64,000 bases of DNA from Clostridium sp. Its GTDB lineage: Bacteria > Bacillota_I > Bacilli_A > RF39 > UBA660. Position numbers and translations under genes: made by a program. The notes beneath the pieces are model-generated. The model was given only the letters and a program-made list of their open reading frames with translations. It was not told the DNA's origin and did no database searches. Numbering within the stretch: position 1 is the first letter of the stretch; the number at the start of each line of letters is the position of its first letter. The stretch is taken from the NCBI GenBank assembly GCA_022010095.1, contig CP091739.1, positions 682,001 through 746,000 of the forward strand, given 5' to 3'. Below are positions 10,968 through 21,877 of this stretch, in pieces.

Positions 10968-12167
10968 TAGAACTCCTTAAATAATCCATATATATATTTT
11001 TCTATATCAAATGGTATTAAGTCTGTTTCTTTTTCACCTAATCCTACAAACTTAACTGGTATATTAACAAGCTCTCTAATCGCAAGAACTATTCCCCCTT
11101 TAGCAGTACCATCTAATTTAGTAAGAACTATACCTGTTATATTAGTTATTTCTTTAAAACTTTTTGCTTGTGCAATACCGTTTTGTCCAGTAGTAGCATC
11201 AATAACAAGTAATGTTTCAACTGGATTACCTGGTAGTATTTCACCTATTACTCTATTCATTTTTTCAAGTTCTTTCATTAGGTTTGCTTTATTTTGAAGT
11301 CTACCTGCAGTATCAACAAGTACTAAATCATAATGTTCATCTTTTGCTTTACTTACACCATCATATATAACAGCTGAAGGATCTTTTCTATCATCTCCAT
11401 AGAATGAAACATTAAGTCTATCTGCCCATTCTTTTAATTGATTAACAGCACCTGCTCTAAAAGTATCACCAGCAACTAACATTACTTTCTTTCCATCATT
11501 CTTATATTTATTAGCTATTTTAGCAATACTAGTAGTTTTACCAACACCATTAACACCAACAAATAATACAACATTAGTTTCACCATCTTTAATATTTAAT
11601 TTAGAACTAAGTAAATCATCACCAACATATATCATGAATAATTCATCAACTATAACTTCTTTTAAATATTCAAAGTCAGTAATACTTTCACTTTTAACAC
11701 GCTTTTTAAGTCTATCAACAAAATCCATAACAGTGTTAACACCAATATCAGCAGTAATTAATATCTCTTCAAGTTCATCATAAAATTCATTACTTATTTT
11801 TAGTATACTTAATACCAAGTAAAGATAACTTACTAACAAAGTTTTTCACGGCTCTTAGATAATCCATCAACATATTTTTTTCTATTTCTTTTTACTTCAT
11901 TATGCTTATCAGGTTCTTCTTTCTTAATTTTTTTGTTTCTTTCTTATCTTCTTTATCATGAATATTTTTTTATCATCAACTACTTCATCATCACTATCTA
12001 AATCATTATCAATATCTTTATTACTTGATATTTCTTCACTAGTTTCATCATCTATTTCTTCATTAGTTACTTCATCATTAGTATTTTTCATTAATAGATG
12101 TATTCTTTTTTTATCTTCTTCTATTTCTTTATTAAATAAACTTTTTAATCTTACTAAATAATCCCAT
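10967..12167 (-). CDS. ftsY: signal recognition particle receptor FtsY
   Basis: SRP receptor GTPase that docks ribosome-SRP complexes at the membrane. The NG domain is clear: GVNGVGKTTSIAKIA (G1), LVAGDTFRAGAVNQL, VDTAGRLQNKANLM (G3), TKLDGTAKGG (G4) and GLGEKETDLIPFD near the C-terminus. An acidic N-terminal A-like region (rich in D/E, residues 20-70) follows the start MGLFSKIK. ATG 12167 has GGGTGATA upstream. Frameshifts near 11845, 11815 and in the acidic region split it. Its stop overlaps ylxM. Confidence 0.95.
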
Positions 12168-12214
12168 GTATATCACCCTACTTGCTATTATACACTATAT
12201 ATTATTATGAATGC

Positions 12215-12243
12215 TAGACAAAATTAATAAAATTTGATATAAT
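12215..12243 (+). promoter_or_regulatory. promoter of the RNase J gene
   Basis: TAGACA and TATAAT with a 17-base spacer; TGA directly precedes the -10, giving an extended -10. The -10 lies about 40 bp upstream of the ATG. On the opposite strand TATAAT near 12188-12194 probably serves ftsY. Confidence 0.75.
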
Positions 12244-12283
12244 TAGAAACACGAATTAAACTTTTTTTGAAGGGATGATTAAA

Positions 12284-13972
12284 ATGAATAGTAAAAAAAT
12301 TAAAGAAACTTTTAGTATGTGCCTTAGGTGGTCTTGGTGAAGTTGGGAAAAATATGTATGTAGTAATGCATGAAGAAGAATTATTTATAATTGATTGTGG
12401 AGTAATGTTTCCAGAGGATGATTTAATGGGAATAGATTATGTTCTTGCTGATTATAATGTTCTTAAAACAATGCAAGATAAAATAAAAGGTCTTATTATA
12501 ACACATGGTCATGAAGATCATATTGGTGGTATACCTTTCTTACTTCAAAATATAGAGATACCTGTAATATATACACCTAATATAGCTGGTAAATTAATTA
12601 AAAAAATAAGTTAGAAGAAAGAAATATTAAAATGCCTAAAATGATACCTGTAAATGAAGATTTACATATCAAGACTAAATATTTTTAATATAGAATTTTT
12701 TTCACGACCACTCACTCTATACCAGATTCATTTGGTATGGCTATTAAGACTCCTAATGGAACAATTGTTGAAACAGGAGATTTTAAATTTGATTTAACAC
12801 CTATTGGACCTGTTGCTAATATGGGAAAAATGGCAGCCATTGGTAATGAAGGAGTTACATTACTTTTAAGTGATTCAACTAATGCTTTAGTACCAGGATT
12901 TTCAGCAAGTGAATCTGTCGTTGATGAAGCACTTGGTGAGATATTTGCTGAGAACACTACATCAAGAATAATTTTAGCAACATTCGCAAGTAACATATAT
13001 AGACTTACTCATATAGTTGAAACTTGTAAAGAAAACAATAGAAAGATAGTAGTATTCGGAAGAAGTATGAACACAAATATTGAAATAGCTAAAGAATGTG
13101 GATACATTAAAGATAGAGATATATTTATTTCTAGTGAAGAAGCTAATAGAATGGAACCATCTAAAGTATGTTTACTTTGTACAGGTAGTCAAGGAGAACC
13201 ATTAGCTGCATTATCAAGAATCGCAAATGGAAATGATAGAAATATAACTCTTATGAAAGATGATACAGTTATATTCTCAAGTTCCCCTATTCCAGGAAAT
13301 GCAATGTCAATAAATAGAATAATAAATAAACTATATCTAAAAAGGTGCTAAAGTTTATACTAACACTAGTGAATATGATGTACACACAAGTGGACACGCA
13401 AAACAAGAAGAATTAAAATTATTATTAAGACTTATACGTCCTAAATACTTCATGCCAATGCATGGTGAATATAGAATGCTTGCTTCTCATACAAACCTAG
13501 GAGTACTTTGTGATATACCAAGAGAAAAATACATTTATATGTAAAAAAATGGTGATATACTTGCTTTTAAAAAGATGGTGAAGTTTATAGAAAAGGAAGT
13601 ATTCCAATAAATGATATATATGTAGATGGAAGCTGAATTGGAGACGTTGGTGTTGGAGTTATAAAAGACAGAAAAAAATAATGTCAACAGATGGAGTTCT
13701 AATCGTAATACTAAATCTTGATTTAAAGAATAAAAATGTTAATAGACCCAAATATCACAACAAGAGGTTTTTGTAGTAGTAAATGATAATCAAGAACTAA
13801 TTAAAAAAAGATTCAAGATAAAACAAATATCATTACTTTAAATGAACTTGAAAAAAAGATAACTTTAATCTAACAGATCTAAAAAAATAGAATCATATTA
13901 GAAATAAACTCATATGTAATAGAATTAACAGGTAGAAGACCTATCATTATACCTATGATATTAAGTATTTAA
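12284..13972 (+). CDS. rnj: ribonuclease J
   Basis: MBL-fold/beta-CASP 5'-3' exo- and endoribonuclease for mRNA turnover and rRNA maturation. Seen: GGLGEVGKNMYVV, IIDCGVMFP, metal motif THGHEDHIGGIPF, HSIPDSFG, ETGDFKFDLTPIG, then the beta-CASP region (GRSMNTN, CTGSQGEPLAAL) and HTSGHAKQEELK with RPKYFMPMHGEYRML. The C-terminal domain follows and ends RPIIIPMILSI. ATG 12284 has AAGGGATGA upstream. At least eight frameshifts, at 12310, 12612, 12684, 12700 and in the last 600 bp, yet all core residues are present, so I read this as an intact gene with sequence errors. Confidence 0.93.
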
Positions 13973-13998
13973 AAAAAGACCTACAAAGTCTTTTTTTA
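13971..13998. terminator. bidirectional terminator between rnj and the phosphoesterase
   Basis: AAAAAAAGAC/GTCTTTTTTT hairpin with a short loop, placed between convergent genes and usable from both strands. Both neighbouring stops lie in or next to it. Confidence 0.85.
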
Positions 13999-14002
13999 TT
14001 TT

Positions 14003-15272
14003 TATAAAGTACTCTCTCAAATTTAATCTCTGTATCTTTATTCTCAAAATCTTTATATGTTACACAAAGCTCACTTGCTTTTACCTAAACTATCAAAAAT
14101 GTACTTCACATATCAAATATCCTTTATTAACAATAACATCACTAGTATCACCTTCTAAATCAGAACAAGTTGGTACTCTAAAAAGTAACATACTTTCCAT
14201 CATAATTACATTTATATTGATGACTATGTCCAAGAAAAATTAAATAATACTACATTATCAGTTATTTCATATATAACCCTATTTATCTCATGTTTTTAAT
14301 GATATATATTCTTCTTTTTATTTTATAATACCCACTTCTATATCCACTAACCTCAAAATCACTTCTATTTTTGTAAATCACTAAACATATCATATCCTTC
14401 AACAATAATTGGAAATGCTTCATGATTACCGAGTAATATATGATTAATAATATTTTTTTATCATATGGATAATCTTTTTAATAAATGCATAACTTGAGAA
14501 GTAGTTGTTGAATATTTATCATAACATCTATTATAATTCGCATGACAACCTTCCACTACATCACCTGATATAAATATATCTTTTATACCGTTCTTTATTG
14601 CTTCATTATATACCTCATAAGCATAATCAATATTTTCATATCTACTACCAGCATGTAAATCTGATATAACAATAAATCTAAATGTATCATTACAATCAAT
14701 AGTCTTTTTAAAGATGATACAGGACTATTTGTTACCACAACTTCTTCATTAAGCCCTCTTAATCTCATAATAGATGGAACAATGTTAATTTCACCTGACT
14801 TAGCTTTAACATAAGTATTTTCTCTAAGTACTTTATAACCCTCTATAAGCGCACTTCTTATAACTGATAAATATATCTTTTCATTATATTGTCCATAAAG
14901 AAACACTTCATAATACATAAACTTTAGAAAATTAATATACCCTTCTATACCTATTCCAAGTAAATTACATATTTCATTACAACTTCTACCATCACATATT
15001 AAATTAAATATAATATCTTTTTTTACCACCAAAATTATTAATGATTTTTCTTTTTTTCCTTTTTTCTATTTAATAATATATCAATTTTTATGTACTAATT
15101 CATATTTCTTTTTCATCAAAAAGACAAAATATATTCATTACGAGCTCTTTTTAAGTACTGTCGCAACAAAACTTTTTTCAAGATTTAATTCATGTGATAT
15201 CTCACTAATATCTTTACCATCCATTACTAAATTACTAACTAAATCATAAATATTATAATTTACATCACTCAT
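14003..15272 (-). CDS. metallophosphoesterase with two tandem N-terminal HTH-like repeats
   Basis: Calcineurin-like phosphoesterase: FIVISDLHAGSRYEN (D, H), DIFISGDVVEGCHANY (GD), HILLGNHEAFP (GNHE) and FLGHSHQYK (GHxH) appear in order. Unusually, the first 130 residues hold two similar helical units, NYNIYDLVSNLVMDGKDISE... and KKDIIFNLICDGRSCNEICN..., each like a sigma-region/HTH fold, so the enzyme may bind nucleic acid. ATG 15272 follows AGGGGAT. Frame breaks near 15150, 15045, 14705, 14460 and later. The gene ends in the shared terminator. Confidence 0.8.
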
Positions 15273-15286
15273 ATTATCCCCTAACT

Positions 15287-15314
15287 AAAAGAGAGTGAAT
15301 TATTCTTCACCCTC
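15287..15314 (-). terminator. intrinsic terminator overlapping the CPBP gene stop
   Basis: GAGGGTGAA/TTCACTCTC stem (one G-T pair) followed by TTTT on the minus strand; the stop codon at 15300 lies in the loop. Confidence 0.7.
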
Positions 15315-16758
15315 AATTTTAAATAATTTATTATCTTTATCAAGTATAAAATGATTATAAGAAGAATCTAAAAAAATATGGATATTTATAATTATCATTT
15401 TTTTAAATGTAACATAACCACCAATTGAAATAGCTGGAAGATCATATTTCTTAAACGAATCCTTTATCATATTTAAATATTCCTTATTATTAGATATATT
15501 ATTTTTTTATTAATAAAGTCACTATAATATACTTCACTATTATATCCATCATTAGTATATGCAATTAAAGTATATTTGTTGTCATTATTAAGGACATAAA
15601 AAAACCAACCATATCATTAAATTCTAACTTAATATTTTTCTTTAGTAATTTTTATTTGTTAAAAAGTACATAATCCTCTTTTTACTTCAAAAAAACATAA
15701 TTGAATAATTCAGTTTCATTATATAATTCATTACTTCTTTCAGATGAAACATAATATTCTTTATAACTAGGATAATGTTTTTTTCAAAATCATAATTTTT
15801 TTAACTGTTTTAACATCATAATTATAGCAAGTTTCATATTCATCATAACCCTTTACAAATATACCAAATGGCATTAACATTAACATAAATATAGTTACTA
15901 TTGCTATTACTATTGAAGTATTATCTTTATTTCCTTTTTAATTTATCTTTTTAAATCAGTAGTTCTAAGTACTAATACAGCATTAAATACATAAAATAAG
16001 ATTATTAATATAGAAGAAAAATGTACTATAAATAGCAATACTTGTAGTTGGTGTCCCATATGTACATTCTTTAATTACATTAACATCACTTAACATTATT
16101 GAAAAATCATATAATCCATGTAAAAAAATATAACAGACCATATATTCTTACTTTTTATAGTAAATTGAACCAAATAAGATACCAATTGATGTAGCTTGTA
16201 TTATTTGCATTATTGTTTGAAATAAACTTTTGCCCTACTAAAATATTAGATAAATGCATAAAAACCAAATATTAAAGAAGAGAATACTATAGATAATATT
16301 ATATGTTTTTTTATTATCACCAAAACGTTCTATAAATTCATTTTTGAAGCCATCCCCTACATAAGAACTCTTCTGCTATACCGATGAATACACATAGTAA
16401 TAATAAGTTAAATAAATTAGACATATTAACATTATTTAAAGAAGAAGCACTACCATATAAATTAATTCCTATCAATATTAACATTGGTATTCCAAGTAAC
16501 ACCGAATCCCAAAATTTCATTTTCTTTTCAGTAAATACATAAGAATTTTTTTAAATAGAAGCATAATTATTAAAAATAACTAAAGCAAATAACATTTCAA
16601 CTAATAATTCACTACCATATTTGCTATAGTTTATATTTCTAGCTATTAAAAACAGGCAATACATCACAAAAGCAAACTAACTGCTGTAAAAAAACAACTA
16701 TCATTGTTATAAAGTAAAAAAATATATTTCTTTTTTTCCTTTTTTTATTCTTTTTCAT
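15300..16758 (-). CDS. CPBP-family intramembrane metalloprotease with C-terminal extension
   Basis: Multi-pass protein. The CPBP motifs are FIGIAEEFLCRGWLQ (EExxxR) and FLHGLYDF (FxxxH type) within hydrophobic segments; such proteins are Rce1-like proteases, often linked to self-immunity to peptides. After the membrane domain an extracytoplasmic or lumenal domain of about 150 residues (SERSNELYNETELFNYVFL, DMVGFFVLNNDNKYTLIAYT) runs to the stop. ATG 16758 follows AGGTGAAATA. Many frame breaks. The target is unknown. Confidence 0.8.
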
Positions 16759-16762
16759 TATT

Positions 16763-17299
16763 TCACCTACTTTTTTTATCTTCTTCACTTAATAACTTGA
16801 TTATTCTATTTTTGATTAGATATCATTTTAGTCATTTGATCATGTAGTTCTTCTAATATTAATTCACTTTTTTTAAGTCTGTTTTATAATCATTTTTTTA
16901 CCACGTAATGAATCTTTTTCAGCAGCTCTATTTTTGACTCATCATTATTATTGGTGCTTGTAAAGCTGCTACACATGATAAGAAAAGATTTAATAATATA
17001 AATGGATATTCATCAAAGGCTTTTTCTTTACAAAGTATTATTCCATTTACTATCATCCATAATGCTAAAAATATAATAAAACCTATTATGAAACCCCAAC
17101 TACCTGCTCTTTTAGTTATTTTATCAGCAAGTTTATCTTTCCACGTTGCATTTTCTTCAACATATTTATCAACATCTACTGCTATTTCTTGATCAAATAA
17201 CATTTCCATTAGTTCTGTTTCATCTTTATCTTCTAATACTTTTATATTTTTAAGTAACATTTTTTTACTATTTCTTTTTTTAGTCTTAACTTGTGCCAT
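16763..17299 (-). CDS. DUF1003 family membrane protein
   Basis: About 175 residues. Two transmembrane segments are seen in GSWGFIIGFIIFLALWMIVN and YPFILLNLFLSCVAALQAPI, the latter with APIIMMSQKNRAAEKD, the signature of DUF1003. A coiled, charged C-terminus follows (ELILEELHDQMTKMI). ATG 17299 with an AGAGGT upstream. Ends 5 bp before the CPBP gene start, so the two are likely cotranscribed. Function of DUF1003 is not established. A frame break near 16925. Confidence 0.85.
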
Positions 17300-17406
17300 A
17301 TTATTTTTTTACCTCTATATAAAATATATAACAATTGCAATACTTTGTAAAGAAAAAATGAAGTAAATAACCAATTTTATGAAATGGGTCACCCACTTTT
17401 AGGCAA

Positions 17407-17431
17407 AATAAAAACCACCATTACAGTGGTT
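17407..17431 (-). terminator. terminator of the tRNA-Ala unit
   Basis: AACCAC/GTGGTT stem followed by TTTTTATTTT on the minus strand, 11 bp after the tRNA CCA end. Confidence 0.8.
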
Positions 17432-17441
17432 ATTTCCTATT

Positions 17442-17518
17442 TGGTGGAGAATACCGGACTCGAACCGGTGACCCTCTGCGTGCAGGGCAGATGCTCTAGC
17501 CAACTGAGCCAATTCCCC
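17442..17518 (-). tRNA. tRNA-Ala (TGC)
   Basis: Acceptor GGGGAAT pairs with ATTCTCC (one G-U) and the 3' ACCA is encoded. D-arm GGCTCAGTTGGCTAGAGC, anticodon stem-loop TCTGC-CCTGCAC-GCAGA with anticodon TGC, and T-arm CCGGTTCGAGTCCGG are all recognisable. Confidence 0.92.
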
Positions 17519-17554
17519 ATATAGGTAGGCACTTGATAACAATCAAGCATATTA

Positions 17555-17584
17555 ATACTACCATATACTAATCTATAAAGTCAA
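17555..17584 (-). promoter_or_regulatory. promoter of the tRNA-Ala gene
   Basis: TTGACT and TAGTAT with an 18-base spacer, about 37 bp upstream of the tRNA 5' end on the minus strand. Confidence 0.55.
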
Positions 17585-17658
17585 GCATTATTTTTATTAT
17601 TTTTGATAAAATATTTATGATTTCTAGTCCTAATTTAAGATTATCATGTCTTATAACA

Positions 17659-18539
17659 TTATTTTTCAACCCTAATTAATGGCTTACTAACAATCTCTAT
17701 ATCAATATTTTTCATCATCAATAATAACTAAACCTTTTTGTTCAGTAGTTTCATATATTCTTTGTGTTTCAACGCTAATCTCTTCACTATTAGTAATAAC
17801 AGTATCTATCTTTCTTTTGCCTAAGTAACTATTTAATAATTTAATATGATCACTTACCTTAAAGTCGTCAGTTTCTCCAGGCTGAGTCATTACATTACAT
17901 ACATATATTATTTTAGCATTAGATGAATCTATCGCATCAATAACTTCTTTACATAACAAATTAGGTATTATACTTGTATAAACACTACCCATACTTAATA
18001 TAATTGCATCACTATCTTTAATTTTTATCAATAACTTCAACATTAACAATTGGTGACTCTTTATAAAATACACGTTTTATCTTTTTAGGAGATAATGTAA
18101 TATTATGTTCTCCTTCAATAATGCTTCCATCATTCATTTCTCCCATTAAAACAACATTATCATCAGTAAGTGGTAATACTTCTCCCTTAAGATTAAGTAT
18201 TTTACTAATCTCTTTAACACCACTACTTAAGTTACCACATATATCACTCATCGCTGTTAATAATAAGTTACCAATATTGTTACCACCTAAATCACAATCA
18301 CCTTTGAATCTATAACTAAATAATTCAGCAACAAAATCTTCAGTTTCACTTAATGCGATTAAAACTCTTCTAACGTCTCCCATGGCAGGAATATTAAATT
18401 GTTCTCGTAGTTTTCCAGTGTTCCTTCCATCATCTGCAACACTAACAACAGCAGTAATATTAACAGGAAATTTCTTAAGCCCACTAAGCAAAACAGATTG
18501 ACCAGTTCCACCACCTAAAACAACAACATTTTTATTCAT
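17659..18539 (-). CDS. yvcK: gluconeogenesis factor YvcK (CofD-like)
   Basis: YvcK-type protein needed in Firmicutes for growth on gluconeogenic carbon sources and for cell-wall precursor partitioning; binds UDP-sugars. The Rossmann start VVVLGGGTGQSVLLSGLKK, VADDGRNTGKLREQ, GDVRRVLIALS, GGNNIGNLLLTAM, LSMGSVYTSIIPNLL and VMTQPGETDDF are characteristic. ATG 18539 has AAGGAG five bases upstream and follows the stop of the VanY-like gene by 2 bp, implying coupling. Two frame breaks, at about 18030 and 17708; repaired length about 293 residues. The usual neighbours rapZ and whiA are not here. Confidence 0.92.
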
Positions 18540-18541
18540 AT

Positions 18542-19512
18542 CTACTCCTTGTCAACAAAATAAGCATAATATTCTTCAAAACATATTTTTTCATTTTCAA
18601 TTATTGATGCTACATCAGTTCCAACATATCTAAGTCTCCATGTATAAGAATCAAATAGTGTTATATCTTTCTTATCTTCAGGATATCTAAATATAAACCC
18701 ATATTTATATGCATTATCACGAAGCCATAAATACTCTTCACTTTCTCTTGGCTTATCAAATACTTTATTATATGGCACTATTTGAAAAGATATTCCAGTT
18801 TGATATTCAGAATGACCAGGACGAGCAACATTTTTATCTGCTTCTTCATACCCATAACTATTCTTATAACTTTCAAACATCTTTTCTTGCGCTTCATAAC
18901 TTCTATATCCATCAGATAAAAACAAAAGTATATCCAGCCTCTTTACCAGCATCAATTAATTCTTCAATATTTTCAAGTATACTTTTACTAATCTTAACAC
19001 CACTATAAGAAATAGATACGGGTACATCAATAATATCATCAGGCTCATAATCTTTAGAAAGTCCATATAACCTATTAACAAGCATAAGATTGCCTTTAGA
19101 AGTATCAGTTTCTTTCTCATTATCAAGCCACTCTACATCTGCTTCAGTATTAATAATAGATACAATATGAGTATATGTATCATTTTTTTATTCTTTTTTT
19201 CTTATATTCAATATATTTAGATAAATTATTATATATGAAGTATTTTTTTCCTTAATAAAAAGATACAACATTCTTATCATACTTTTTCCTTTTAACAATA
19301 TGTCAATCTTATCATCACTAAATTTATTCTTAATAACTTTAACTTCTTCTTCACTATATCCAGCACTTAATAACTTATAATCATATGTTTTTCTTATAAT
19401 TATAATTCTTAATAAATTTAACACTATAAAATATAATACAGAATAGTATCCCAAGAGTTACACCTATAAATATGAAAAAAATCTATAATAATTAAATTTT
19501 TCTAACTTTCAT
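18542..19512 (-). CDS. VanY-like M15 protein lacking the zinc ligands (probable pseudoenzyme)
   Basis: Membrane-anchored protein (one N-terminal hydrophobic segment, LGILFCIIFYSVKFI) with a helical linker (LLSAGYSEEEVKVIKNKFSD) and a C-terminal D,D-carboxypeptidase M15B fold: SDGYRSYEAQEKMFE, ARPGHSEYQTGISFQIV and TWRLRYVG. In active VanY/DdcY enzymes these read SEHQTGLAxD and WHxRYVG; here the His is Tyr, the Asp is Gln and the last His is Arg, so all three metal ligands are gone. I checked these codons directly. ATG 19512 follows GGAGG. Frame breaks lie upstream of the catalytic region only. It may bind peptidoglycan stems without cutting. Confidence 0.8.
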
Positions 19513-19661
19513 CTATATCCTCCACAATTATTATACTAAAAAAATACAATGAAATTTATATATTCATAATAAATTTTTTTATACAAAATATGACATATTT
19601 ATTTAAAATGTGAAAAAAATATATGATAAAATTTATTTATAAAGTAGAAAGGAGTAAATGT

Positions 19662-20405
19662 ATGGATTCAAGTTTTTTTACACAGACATTGATTATAGTT
19701 CTTCAAGTAGTGCAGCCGGATTAACAGGTGCTATTGCAGCATTCATAGGGTTGGTATGGATAATTGTTATAGGAATGTATGTATTACAAATAATTGCTAT
19801 GTGGAAAATATTCACAAAAGCAAATAAACCAGGATGGGCTTCCATAGTACCTATTTATAATATTTATACATTATTACAAATCGCAGAAGTTCCAACATGG
19901 TATTTGCTATTACTTATAATTCCTGTTGCAAATATATATGCAACATTTAAAATGTATATTGAACTAGCACATAAATTTGGAAAAGACACAGGATTCGGCA
20001 TAGGATTAGTACTTTTAAATCCAGTGTTTATGTTAGTATTAGCATTTGGTAGCGCAACATATAATGGTAATAGTAATATGGGTTATCAAAAATAATATGA
20101 ATGGTATGAATAATAACATGAACAACAACATGAATAATAATATGAATAGTTATATGAATGCACAACCTACTACACCTGTTCAACCAATGCAACAAACACC
20201 AGTACAAAATACATTTGTAGAACAAAATCCACAAATGCAAAGTGGACCTACTGTAACAAATAATTCATTTGAACTTCCAGATGCAACACCTAGTCCTGAA
20301 ATAAAAAATGACCCAGTTGTTGAAAATAAATTTGTTCAACCAAATATAGAAGTTCCAAATGCTGAAACAGTTACAGATAACACAACAAATAATAATGTAC
20401 AATAA
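19662..20405 (+). CDS. DUF5684-like membrane protein with Asn/Met-rich tail
   Basis: After one frame repair at 20090 a single gene of about 245 residues. The N-terminal part has hydrophobic segments (AFIGLVWIIVIGMYVLQIIA, then WYLLLLIIPVANIYATFKMY) and the signature KPGWASIVPIYNIYTLLQIA, matching DUF5684. The C-terminus is low complexity: a run of NNMN repeats and then Pro/Gln/Asn-rich sequence ending TDNTTNNNVQ. ATG 19662 has GGAG at the right distance (7 bp), whereas ATG 19658 is only 3 bp away; choosing 19662 requires one more T in the run near 19675. Role unknown. Confidence 0.75.
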
Positions 20406-20422
20406 AAGAATCAATTTGATAT

Positions 20423-20457
20423 GAACCCCGTTTCTTGGACATAAGAAATGAGGTTTT
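20423..20457 (+). terminator. hairpin with T-run at the IS left end
   Basis: AACCCCGTTTCTT pairs with AAGAAATGAGGTT (two G-T pairs) and is followed by seven Ts. It would end transcription from the DUF5684 gene and shield the IS. Confidence 0.6.
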
Positions 20458-20462
20458 TTTAT

Positions 20463-20981
20463 ATGTCAAAAATTAAGTTATGAAGATAAAATAAATATAT
20501 ATAATGATAGAAAGAAAGGATTATCAGTCTCATCTTTAATAGCTAAATATAATGTAAGAAAGACAGTGATTGTATATTTAATAAGGCTAATTGATAAACA
20601 TGGTTTTTGATATTCTAAGAACAAGCAAAAAAAATAGAAGTTTTTCCTGCTTATGAGAAAGAACGAATTATTAATCGCGTTTTAATAAATAATGAATCAA
20701 CATGTTCTGTATCAATAGATGAAGGCTTGCTTAGTAACGGAATATTATTTAATTGGATTAAACAATATAAAGAAAATTGTTATAATATAGTTGAACGAAA
20801 GCGAGGACGGTCAGCTATGCCTAAAGTTATAAAGGAAAAAAAGGAAAATGAAACTAAAGACGAAAAAAATTTAAAAGATTAGAAGAAGAAAAATTTATAT
20901 TTAAAAGCGGAACTAGAATACTCAAAAAAATTGAGAGCCGTTGTTCAAGCAAGGAAGAATCAACAACAGAAGAAAAAGTAA
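20463..20981 (+). CDS. IS150-type transposase OrfA
   Basis: HTH DNA-binding subunit of the transposase. Readable blocks: YEDKINIYNDRKKGLSVSSL, SKYN-type HTH (IAKYNVRKTVIVYLI), NGILFNWIKQYKE, ERKRGRSAMPK and a leucine-zipper-like LEEENLYLKAELEYSKKLRA. Ends QQQKKK at 20981 with an A-run suited to the -1 frameshift that makes OrfAB in this family. Several other frame breaks, which may be errors or decay. Confidence 0.75.
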
Positions 20982-21834
20982 ACGTTGTAAGTGAACTTTG
21001 ACTAAAAATATCCATTAATGATTCTTCTAAAAAGTATCTGGTTTAGCTAAATCAGTATATTACTATACTTTAACTAAAGAAGATAAAGATGTAAAAAAAA
21101 TAAGGAAATCATAGATAAAATAAGAGAAATATTTATTAATAATAAAGAAAGATATGGCTATCGTAGAATTACATTAGAATTAAGAAATCAAGGCTATTAT
21201 GTTAATCATAAGAAAGTTTACAGAATAATGTTAAAGTTTGGATTAAAACCACTAAAAAAAGAAATAAAAAGAAAGTATTCTTCATATAAAGGAACTGTTG
21301 GTAAAATTGCTGATAATTTAATCGAAAGAAATTTTGCGCGGATAATCCAAATGAAAAAAATGGTATACAGATGTTACAGAATTTAATCTTCGTGGTAAAA
21401 AATGTTATCTTTCACCAATATTGGATGGATTCAATGGTGAGGTAATATCTTATAACATATCTAAATCACCAAATCTAGAGCAGATAAATGATATGCTTAA
21501 TAAAGCATTTGATGGTAAAAATCTAGAGGGCTTAATATTTCATTCAGATCAGGGATGGCAATATCAACACCAATCTTATCAGCAAAGACTAAAAAATAAA
21601 GGTATAAAACAAAGCATGTCCAGAAAAGGAAATAGTATGGATAATGGAATGATGGAAAACTTTTTTGGACTACTTAAAACTGAAATGTTTTACGATCAAG
21701 AAGATAAATATAAAACACTAGATGAATTAATTTTAGCGATTGATGACTATATTAAGTATTATAATTATGATAGAATTAAAGTGAAATTAAAAGGACTGTC
21801 ACCTGTAAATTACAGGTTACAATCCTCTAATTAG
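20950..21834 (+). CDS. IS150-type transposase OrfB (DDE integrase)
   Basis: IS3-family DDE transposase. RYGYRRITLELRNQGYYVNH (HTH_21), WYTDVTEFNL (first D), HSDQGWQYQHQSYQ (second D) and GNSMDNGMMENFFGLLKTEM (E) are all present, and it ends LSPVNYRLQSSN. The 5' third has three frame breaks; from 21421 the reading is open. The catalytic triad is intact, so the element could be active if the breaks are errors. Confidence 0.88.
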
Positions 21835-21877
21835 AAACTATTTATAAACTGTCCAAATTTTGGGGTTCAGTTCAATT

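Larger units (their letters stand above)
20422..21869 (+). mobile_element. IS3-family (IS150-like) insertion sequence
   Basis: Imperfect terminal inverted repeats TGAACCCC(N5)TTGGACA at 20422-20441 and 21850-21869, starting TG and ending CA as in IS3 elements, enclose two overlapping transposase frames. A 7-bp direct repeat TCAATTT flanks the element (20411-20417 and 21872-21878) but a few bases outside the repeats, so it may be chance. The right end lies 9 bp beyond the cysS stop. The left repeat also forms a hairpin with a T-run. Confidence 0.85.

Noticed and set aside
12712..12996. 94-codon minus-strand ORF inside RNase J
   Set aside because: It is antisense to a conserved beta-CASP region and has no RBS; a shadow frame.
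17380..17400. TGGGT-CACCCA inverted repeat as a regulatory site
   Set aside because: Very short, with no promoter or T-run attached; could be chance.
20411..20421. TCAATTT as a certain target-site duplication of the IS
   Set aside because: Seven bases is longer than usual for this IS group, and the copies do not abut the inverted repeats.
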